From NCBI GenBank assembly GCA_964525365.1, contig CAZGGW010000046.1:1-5506 (forward strand): a stretch of 5,506 nucleotides of DNA. Reading direction: 5' to 3'. This document shows positions 1 through 4,842 of this stretch, piece by piece (within the stretch, counting starts at the first letter, position 1; each line of letters starts with the position of its first letter). Below the pieces are notes generated by a model. The model was not told the origin of the DNA and made no database searches. It saw only the letters and a list, made by a program, of their open reading frames with translations. A program made the translations under genes and the position numbers. The stretch comes from CAZGGW01 sp964525365. Its GTDB lineage: Bacteria; Bacillota_I; Bacilli_A; RF39; UBA660.

Positions 1-761
1 TTTTATAGTTTGGATGCAATAATTGCTGTTGGATATCGTGTTAATTCAAAAGAAGCAACTTCTTTTAGAAAATGGGCAACTAACACCTTAAAAGAATATA
101 TTAAAAAAGGTTATGTTTTAAATAAAGAATATCTAAAAAACGGTCCAAAGTTTGGAAAAGATTATTTTGATAATTTTGTAGATATAGAAAAAATACAGGA
201 AGTAAAAGAAGATTTTATCAAAAAATTACCGATATATATAAACTTTGTAGTTATGACTATGATAAAGAAAGTGATATAACAAAAAGATTTTATAAAAATG
301 TTCAAAATAAATTACATTTTGCTATTAGTAAAGAAACTGCACCAGAAATAATTTATAATAGAGCAAATAGTGAAAAAAAATATATGGGATTAACAACATG
401 GAAAAATGCACCCAATGGTAAAATATTAAAAACAGATGTAGTTATTGCTAAGAATTATTTATCCTTAAAAGAAATAACTGCTTTAGATAAACTGGTTTCA
501 ATGTATTTGGATTTTGCAGAAAGACAAGCAGAACTTAATAATCTGTTATCTATGGAAGATTGGAAAGAAAAGTTAGAAATATTTTTGAAAATAAACGAAT
601 ATGGAATATTGAAAGGAAACGGTAAAATTAAAAAAGAAATTGCTGATGAGCTTGCATTGACAGAATATGAAAAATACAGGGTAAAACAAGATTTAGAATA
701 TTCATCAGATTTTGACATATTGGTTAATAAAATTAAAAATGAAGGTAAAATTGATGAATAA
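1..761 (+). pseudogene. RhuM-family protein, 5'-truncated by window edge and frameshifted
   Basis: The translation starts in frame 1 at the window edge with FYSLDAIIAVGYRVNS, a hallmark of the virulence RhuM family (named after a Salmonella SPI-3 gene). Frame 1 continues through WATNTLKEYIKKGYVL and FGKDYFDNF to about position 200. Homology then moves to frame 3 with RRFYQKITDIYKLCSYDYD (207-263) and runs unbroken through NKLHFAI, APEIIYNRA, MGLTTWKNAPNGKILKTDV and EYEKYRVKQDLEYSSDFD to TAA at 759-761. The family usually reads EIRASERRFYQK at the switch; here about three residues plus one base are missing, so a small deletion of about 10 nt probably broke the frame. The Met codon at 384 is internal, not a start. 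Perhaps the first 80-100 residues lie outside the window. The family's biochemical role is unsettled; members are common in phage- and restriction-associated islands. Family assignment is strong; inactivity is inferred from the frameshift. Confidence 0.88.
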
Positions 762-989
762 TAAAATTATTATGGAAATGCAAAAAGAAGTTGATGAATG
801 GGCTATCAATTTGAAAAACCATACTTTTTACCATTGTCTAGAACGGCTGCTTTAACAGAAGAGATTGGCGATATATTATTCTCTTTGGTTTACACTGCTA
901 ATGCCGAAAATATTGATTTATTACAAGCGTGACAAATAAAATTAGAAAAAGTGTATGGTAGAGACAACAACAGATTTACACGAAAATAA
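754..989 (+). pseudogene. MazG-like nucleotide pyrophosphohydrolase relic
   Basis: The likely original start is ATG 754, inside the last codons of the RhuM gene, with a GAAGG ribosome site at 741-745 placed 8 nt upstream. Frame 1 gives MEMQKEVDEWAI (772-807), the usual N-terminal helix of small MazG-like enzymes. Frame 3 then continues with QFEKPYFLPLSRTAALTEEIGD, ILFSLVYTANAENIDLLQA, a TGA at 930-932, and QIKLEKVYGRDNNRFTRK up to TAA at 987-989. Three lesions are visible. One base is missing near 805-807 (restoring ATT CAA rejoins WAIQFE). The stretch between the EExxE and ExxD metal-binding motifs is gone, leaving a fused EEIGD. A TGA sits where W is plausible. Intact relatives are about 100 residues and hydrolyse NTPs to NMP and pyrophosphate. 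With the metal site collapsed, this copy should be dead. Confidence 0.8.
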
Positions 990-1060
990 AGTTATTCGAC
1001 TTCTACCATAAGGGCACCAATGAACTTTTTGTTCTAACCAGTTAGAATATTTAAATACAC

Positions 1061-1089
1061 ATCAATTTCAGTAATGAAGTTGATTTTTT
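1061..1089 (+). terminator. Terminator-like hairpin after the accessory relics
   Basis: The arms ATCAATTTCA (1061-1070) and TGAAGTTGAT (1075-1084) pair over 10 bp with one G-U wobble around a GTAA tetraloop. A T-run follows directly (1084-1089, then GTT). This fits a Rho-independent terminator for plus-strand transcription coming from the RhuM/MazG relics. The stem is A/T-rich, so it may be weak. Confidence 0.55.
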
Positions 1090-1128
1090 GTTATAAGAAA
1101 AGAAAAAAGTGTATGTTAAGCGTAATAA

Positions 1129-1218
1129 ATAGAGAGTTATATTAATATTAAAGATGAAAGACGAACAAATAAAACTCATTTTGAAGTAGGTCAAAAAGTT
1201 AGAAAAGCAAAAATTTAA
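1129..1218 (+). pseudogene. Possible scrap of a DinD-like DNA damage-inducible protein
   Basis: Frame 1 between the stop at 1126-1128 and TAA at 1216-1218 reads IESYINIKDERRTNKTHFEV and GQKVRKAKI. From memory, the pattern NKxHxEVGxKVRxxI resembles the region of DinD-family proteins that precedes their conserved GGTMPE segment. Here the reading stops just before that segment would begin. There is no start codon with a ribosome site, and only about 29 codons are left, so this would be a remnant. The family is often carried by mobile islands, which suits the neighbouring RhuM and MazG relics. The match rests on a short motif and could be accidental. Confidence 0.3.
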
Positions 1219-1281
1219 AATTAGTTCAAAACACATTATATAAAATATAATTAATATTTTATTAAAAACTTACTCTATTTC

Positions 1282-1310
1282 TTTCTAAACATTTAATAAT
1301 TTGTTATAAT
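1282..1310 (+). promoter_or_regulatory. Promoter of hpt, extended -10 type
   Basis: A perfect extended -10 element, TG-T-TATAAT, occupies 1302-1310. With a 17-nt spacer the -35 box would be TTTCTA (1282-1287), matching the consensus at only three positions, which is common for extended -10 promoters. Transcription would begin near 1317, giving a very short leader that contains the AAAGGA ribosome site at 1319-1324. hpt is therefore probably transcribed independently of the relics upstream. Confidence 0.65.
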
Positions 1311-1329
1311 CTTTATCGAAAGGAATTAT

Positions 1330-1875
1330 ATGAAACAGTTAATAACAGAAAATGAAATTGAAAAAATTGTGAATAAAGTTGCAATAAAAATAAGAAATGA
1401 TTATAAAGATAAAAATCTATTGTATATAGGAATTTTGAATGGTGCTTTTATATTTTTATCCGATCTAGTAAGAAAGGTCGATTTACCAGGAAGAATAGAA
1501 TTTATGAAAGTTTCATCTTACAATGATAGTAAAAATTCATCTCACGAAATAAAAATAGAACATGATTTAAGTGCTCCAATAACAAGTACAGATGTACTTA
1601 TAGTTGAAGATATTTTGGACACTGGTAATACTTTGTATACATTAAAAAAAATTCTTTTGACTCGTAATCCCAATAGTATTAAAATTTGTACTCTTTTAGA
1701 CAAACCTTCAAGAAGAACAGCAAACATAAACGCTGACTATGTTGGAAAAGAAATACCCGATGAATTTGTTATTGGGTATGGACTAGATTACGCGGGATAT
1801 GGAAGATGTTTCCCTTACATAGGAGTAACAGATGAAGAAGTTGAAAATATTGTTCTTCAAAGAAAAAAGAGCTAA
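1330..1875 (+). CDS. hpt: Hypoxanthine phosphoribosyltransferase
   Basis: This cytosolic purine-salvage enzyme joins hypoxanthine (often also guanine) to PRPP, giving IMP or GMP and pyrophosphate. The 181-residue product has the usual family length. ATG 1330 is preceded by AAAGGA five bases upstream, and the protein opens with the expected LITENEIEKIV. Visible motifs are the ILNGAF loop (35-40; Asn replaces the Lys seen in many relatives, but this variant also occurs in other bacteria), FMKVSSY (58-64), the PRPP-binding VLIVEDILDTGNT (89-101) with its acidic pair E93-D94, LLDKPSRR (122-129) with the purine-contacting Lys, and FVIGYGLDYAGYGR (146-159). All expected catalytic elements are present, so it should be active. 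It is monocistronic as seen here and converges on smpB, overlapping it by 4 nt at the stop codons. In many Firmicutes hpt instead lies next to tilS and ftsH. Confidence 0.95.
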   Translation: MKQLITENEIEKIVNKVAIKIRNDYKDKNLLYIGILNGAFIFLSDLVRKVDLPGRIEFMKVSSYNDSKNSSHEIKIEHDLSAPITSTDVLIVEDILDTGNTLYTLKKILLTRNPNSIKICTLLDKPSRRTANINADYVGKEIPDEFVIGYGLDYAGYGRCFPYIGVTDEEVENIVLQRKKS

Positions 1876-1893
1876 TAATTATTAGTTCTTTTT
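1864..1893. terminator. Bidirectional terminator over the hpt and smpB stop codons
   Basis: Arms 1864-1876 and 1881-1893 pair over 13 positions around an AATT loop. Read on the plus strand, the hairpin (with one G-U pair, 1871 with 1886) ends in TTCTTTTT, serving hpt. Read on the minus strand, it ends in CTCTTTTTTCTTT, serving smpB, with one A-C mismatch at the same position. The stop codons of both genes (TAA 1873-1875, TAG 1872-1874) lie in the stem. The stem has few G-C pairs, so its strength is uncertain, but the T-tracts on both sides support the call. Confidence 0.65.
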
Positions 1894-2294
1894 AAGTCTC
1901 TTTCTTTTATTGTTTGTCTTTTATCATATAATTTTTTACCTTTGCACACTCCTAAAAGAATTTTAGCATTTCCTCGGTTTATATAAAGTTTTAACGGAAT
2001 TAATGATAGTTTGTTTAATTCAACTTCTTTTTTTAATTTTATTATTTCGCTTTTATGAAGTAATAATTTTCTTTCTCTAGTCTCCTCGTGATTAAAAATG
2101 TTTCCTTCTTTATATTTTCCAATAAACATATTGATTAAAAAAACTTCATTATTTTTTATTCTGCCATAACAATCATTAAAGTTTGCACTACCTTCCCTAA
2201 TACTTTTTATTTCAGTACCTTTGAGTTCAATACCACACTCAATTTCTTCTAGAATAAAATAATCATATCTTGCTTTTCTATTAATTATTTCCAT
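1872..2294 (-). CDS. smpB: SsrA-binding protein SmpB, short C-terminal tail
   Basis: SmpB binds the tRNA-like part of tmRNA and carries it into ribosomes stalled without a stop codon, which allows trans-translation and tagging of the unfinished protein. The 140-residue product opens with NRKARYDYFI (5-14), followed by GIELKGTEIKSIREG (21-35), FNHEETRERKLLLHKSEI (67-84), LIPLKLYIN (98-106) and GKGKKLYDKRQTIKERD near the end; all are family hallmarks. Relatives usually run about 150-160 residues and end in a basic helix such as KRDIKRA plus several more residues. Here the protein stops at KERDLKRTNNY, roughly 10 residues early. The start ATG lies inside the end of rnr (14-nt overlap) with only a weak purine-rich ribosome site, so translation is probably coupled to rnr. 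No ssrA gene follows downstream, where hpt lies instead. Confidence 0.95.
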   Translation of the reverse strand: MEIINRKARYDYFILEEIECGIELKGTEIKSIREGSANFNDCYGRIKNNEVFLINMFIGKYKEGNIFNHEETRERKLLLHKSEIIKLKKEVELNKLSLIPLKLYINRGNAKILLGVCKGKKLYDKRQTIKERDLKRTNNY

Positions 2295-4467
2295 ATTTTT
2301 TTTCTAAAACTCTAGCGAACTCCACTTCTCTTTGAAGTTTAGAAGCTCTTATACATTCCACTATTATTTTATCTCCTAATTTATACACTATATTGTTACC
2401 ACTAGTTAAAGCCATCAATTCTTCATCATATGATAACTTTTCCTTTAAACTTTCAACAGAGATAAAGCCATTTACAACTTCACCTGCAATAACAAATATT
2501 TTGTTTTTAGTTATTCCATCAATTATTGCCTCATATTCTTCGTGTATGTGTCCTGGCATATCTTCCATGTCTTTAACACCTTCCATATATTCTGCGATTT
2601 TCATGTCATTGACTGCATATTCAGCATCTTCAGAATTAACCTCTGTAAATGATATGTGAGGACAAATGGTTTTCAACTCTTCTTCCCACTTACCATAAAA
2701 ACTTCGCCTGCTATTCCCGTTTATAACGCATTCTTTCAAAAATAAATGAACAAGTAAATCTGATGCTCTTCTTATTGGAGAAGTAAAATGACAATAAATT
2801 TTTTCTCCAAGACCAAAGTGTCCTATATTTGAAGGCTCATATTTAGCTTTTGCCATACATCTAAGTGCTAATTTACTAGCAACTGCATAATCATCACTAT
2901 CCTCAAGCTGATTTAAAATACTTTGAAAATCAAGTGGAGTCATATTATCAAAGTTAAACTTTCCTTTAATTGTATGGCCCATTACACTTAAATATTTTAA
3001 AAAGTTTTTTACTTTTTCCGGACTAGGTTTATCATGATTTCTATATACAAATGGGCAATTTTCCGTTTTCTTTGCCTTTTTAGCAACTTCAGTATTTGCG
3101 AGTATCATTAAATTTTCAATAAGCTTTTGCCCCTTGCCTGTTTCATACCTTTTTATTTCTAGTACTTTATTTCTATCATTCATCTTAAATTTTAATTCAA
3201 GAGAATCAAAGTTGAGTTTCCCTCTACCCATTGCTTTCTTTTCTAAAAGTTGAGATACATTATATAAATTATTAAGATCACTTTCAAATTCCTTATAATC
3301 ATCACTCGGATTACCATCTAATAATTTATTAACTTCTTCATAAGTCATTTTCTTTTTTGAATTAATTATCGATTCATATAATTGGCTACCAACTATATTA
3401 CCATCTTTTGTCATTTCTACCAAACAAGAAAGCGTTAACCTATCAAAATCAGGGTCATATTTATATTCAAGTGAATCGCCTTCCGCAATTGAATGAAGAG
3501 AACATATTCCATTTGACAATTCTTTTGGCAACATAGGAAAAACTTTATCTGCCATATAATATGAATTTCCTCTTTCCATCGCGCTTTCAAATAAATAACT
3601 ACCCGGTTTTACATAATGAGATACATCCGCAATATGAATTCCAATTTCAATATTACCATTTGGAAGTTCTTCATAACTAATCGCATCATCTATATCTTTT
3701 GTATCACTTCCATCTATTGTGAATATTCGTCTATTTTTTCTTAAATCCACTCTATTAATTTTTTCATTTTCTAAAACATGATTATATAATTCTCTTGCTT
3801 CTCCAATAGTTTCTTCATTAAATTCAACAGGAATATTAAATTCAGCAGCAACTGATTTAGTATCAGTATCCGGATCATTTTTATGTCCAATCTTTTCAGT
3901 TATTTTTACTAAATAGTCAGTTGGTGTAATTTCTTTAAGCATTTCTATTTTAACTATCTCACCTTCTACAAAATTGGTGTCTGCATCTTTCACATAAAGT
4001 CTCATTGCTTTCTTACTATTATTATTAAGAAGTTTAACCATAAGTTCACCATCTTTTAAATAAACTTCCCCTACATTTTTTCCCAAACTTCTTTCGATTA
4101 CTTTTATTACTCTTCCTCTTTGTCTACTTCCCTCACGTGTTTTTATTATTTCTGCGAGCACTGTATCTCCGTCCCTAGCGCCATTAGTAAGATTACTAGG
4201 TATCATTAAATCTGCTCCATCTAAAAGAACAAAACCAGTACCCGAATCAATTATTTGTATTTTTCCTCTAACCTTGTTTTCATCCATTGAATATTTTTGC
4301 TTTTTATTATTATATTTAATATGACCATCATGTAACAATTTGTTTAATAAGACACTAACCTCTTTGATATTTTCAGGTGTGCTACTTCCATATAAAATTT
4401 CCACTATTTCTAAAATAGTTAGGCTCCTACCCGAATTCTTAATTAAATCTAATATTTTTTCTTCCAT
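2281..4467 (-). CDS. rnr: Ribonuclease R (3'-5' exoribonuclease)
   Basis: RNase R degrades structured RNA, including mRNA released from stalled ribosomes, from the 3' end to nucleoside monophosphates. Domains in order are an N-terminal winged helix (about 1-60), two cold-shock RNA-binding domains (about 66-195, with GTGFVLLDGADLMIP in the first), the catalytic RNB domain (about 240-580), and a C-terminal S1 domain (about 637-722). The metal-binding aspartates are in TIDGSDTKDIDDA: D252, D258, D260 and D261. Other family marks are ADVSHYVKPGS (280-290), GRGKLNFDS (414-422) and HFTSPIRR (560-567). Two oddities are seen: about 13 extra residues after SNGICSL (324), and Ala568 where Tyr normally follows the Arg pair. 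The basic tail typical of longer relatives is absent, and 728 residues is short for the family. ATG 4467 has AGAGGT five bases upstream. smpB follows with a 14-nt overlap. Confidence 0.96.
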   Translation of the reverse strand: MEEKILDLIKNSGRSLTILEIVEILYGSSTPENIKEVSVLLNKLLHDGHIKYNNKKQKYSMDENKVRGKIQIIDSGTGFVLLDGADLMIPSNLTNGARDGDTVLAEIIKTREGSRQRGRVIKVIERSLGKNVGEVYLKDGELMVKLLNNNSKKAMRLYVKDADTNFVEGEIVKIEMLKEITPTDYLVKITEKIGHKNDPDTDTKSVAAEFNIPVEFNEETIGEARELYNHVLENEKINRVDLRKNRRIFTIDGSDTKDIDDAISYEELPNGNIEIGIHIADVSHYVKPGSYLFESAMERGNSYYMADKVFPMLPKELSNGICSLHSIAEGDSLEYKYDPDFDRLTLSCLVEMTKDGNIVGSQLYESIINSKKKMTYEEVNKLLDGNPSDDYKEFESDLNNLYNVSQLLEKKAMGRGKLNFDSLELKFKMNDRNKVLEIKRYETGKGQKLIENLMILANTEVAKKAKKTENCPFVYRNHDKPSPEKVKNFLKYLSVMGHTIKGKFNFDNMTPLDFQSILNQLEDSDDYAVASKLALRCMAKAKYEPSNIGHFGLGEKIYCHFTSPIRRASDLLVHLFLKECVINGNSRRSFYGKWEEELKTICPHISFTEVNSEDAEYAVNDMKIAEYMEGVKDMEDMPGHIHEEYEAIIDGITKNKIFVIAGEVVNGFISVESLKEKLSYDEELMALTSGNNIVYKLGDKIIVECIRASKLQREVEFARVLEKKYGNN

Positions 4468-4511
4468 AATTACCTCTAACTTAATTTTATCATGGTAAAC
4501 AAAAAATAAAA

Positions 4512-4540
4512 AGTATATTTTTATTGTATTTATATAAAAA
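4512..4540 (-). promoter_or_regulatory. Candidate promoter of rnr-smpB
   Basis: On the minus strand TTTTTA (4535-4540) and TATACT (4512-4517) are spaced by 17 nt, which would start transcription near 4505 and give a leader of roughly 38 nt. An alternative extended -10, TG-A-TAAAAT (4484-4492), would start so close to the AGAGG site that it seems less likely. The DNA is so A/T-rich that promoter-like boxes arise by chance. The -35 box overlaps the T-tract of the preceding hairpin. Confidence 0.35.
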
Positions 4541-4562
4541 ACATTAACAATAATTGTTAATG
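4536..4562 (-). terminator. Terminator-like hairpin after eno-secG
   Basis: On the minus strand CATTAACAA and TTGTTAATG form a perfect 9-bp stem (4554-4562 with 4542-4550) around a 3-nt loop, followed at once by six Ts (4541-4536). It begins 28 nt past the secG stop codon. The stem has only two G-C pairs, so it may terminate partially and let some transcripts run into rnr. Because the repeat is perfectly symmetric, a regulator binding site is an alternative reading. Confidence 0.5.
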
Positions 4563-4590
4563 ATCTAATAAATAATTATACATAAATAAA

Positions 4591-4815
4591 TTACATTGAT
4601 AATATAAGAGAAATAATTATAAAAAGTGCTCCCAATGTATATGTAAATCTAGTAATAAATTTTTCTGATCCACGTTCTTTTCTATTTGCCATAAGCATAG
4701 CATTTCCACCAGTGATAATTTGACTAGAGTCACTCGCTTTACTACTTTGTAATAATACTATAGATATTAATAGTATCGATACAATCATTAATGTTGTTTC
4801 TAATATTGCTTCCAT
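4591..4815 (-). CDS. secG: Protein translocase subunit SecG
   Basis: SecG is the small auxiliary membrane protein of the SecYEG channel and aids SecA-driven export. The 74-residue product has the usual length and layout: a first membrane helix (about 8-22, TLMIVSILLISIVLL), the conserved LLQSSKASDSS turn, a polar loop containing GGNAML and NRKERGSEKF (34-53), and a second membrane helix (about 57-73). The LLQSxK signature and the loop before the second helix identify the family despite weak overall conservation. ATG 4815 has a near-ideal GGAGGA site (4819-4824), although its spacing of 3-4 nt is short. It begins 27 nt after eno stops, with no terminator visible between them, so the two are probably cotranscribed. 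The eno-secG-rnr-smpB order matches the Bacillus-type arrangement without the esterase gene often present between secG and rnr. Confidence 0.92.
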   Translation of the reverse strand: MEAILETTLMIVSILLISIVLLQSSKASDSSQIITGGNAMLMANRKERGSEKFITRFTYTLGALFIIISLILSM

Positions 4816-4842
4816 AAGTCCTCCAAAATATAAACTATTGTA

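Larger units (their letters stand above)
990..1329 (+). other. Gene-poor stretch between the MazG relic and hpt
   Basis: I see no intact gene here. From about 983 to 1042, frame 2 reads KIKLFDFYHKGTNELFVLTS before TAG at 1043, which looks protein-like but matches no family I can name. At 1032-1047 a short inverted repeat (TTCTAAC, two bases, GTTAGAA) has no T-tract. A terminator-like hairpin lies at 1061-1089, and a possible DinD-like scrap at about 1129-1218; both are listed separately. An all-A/T inverted repeat at 1240-1262 (9-bp arms, 5-nt loop) is probably a product of composition. The hpt promoter occupies the end. The minus-strand open frame at 1051-1236 is rich in Phe, Ser, Leu and Tyr, as the complement of A-rich DNA would be, and I do not regard it as a gene. 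Confidence 0.6.

Noticed and set aside
384..386. ATG as start of a separate 125-residue protein
   Set aside because: Conserved RhuM sequence continues upstream in the same frame to about 207, so the Met is internal.
990..1018. Possible tRNA or tmRNA 3' end (TTCGACT, then AAGGGCACCA)
   Set aside because: The loop-like TTCGACT has no pairing flanks, the spacing to CCA is two bases too long for a tRNA, and no matching 5' acceptor strand is present.
1051..1236. Minus-strand open frame of 61 codons
   Set aside because: It is rich in Phe, Ser, Leu and Tyr, as the complement of A-rich DNA would be, with no family motif, and it lies over the plus-strand relic and terminator.
1240..1262. Perfect 9-bp inverted repeat with 5-nt loop
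   Set aside because: It is made entirely of A and T in an extremely A/T-rich spacer, with no T-tract beyond composition; chance is sufficient.
1330..1875. Asn in the LNG loop of Hpt as a sign of lost function
   Set aside because: The same loop variant occurs in other bacterial phosphoribosyltransferases, and all other motifs are intact.
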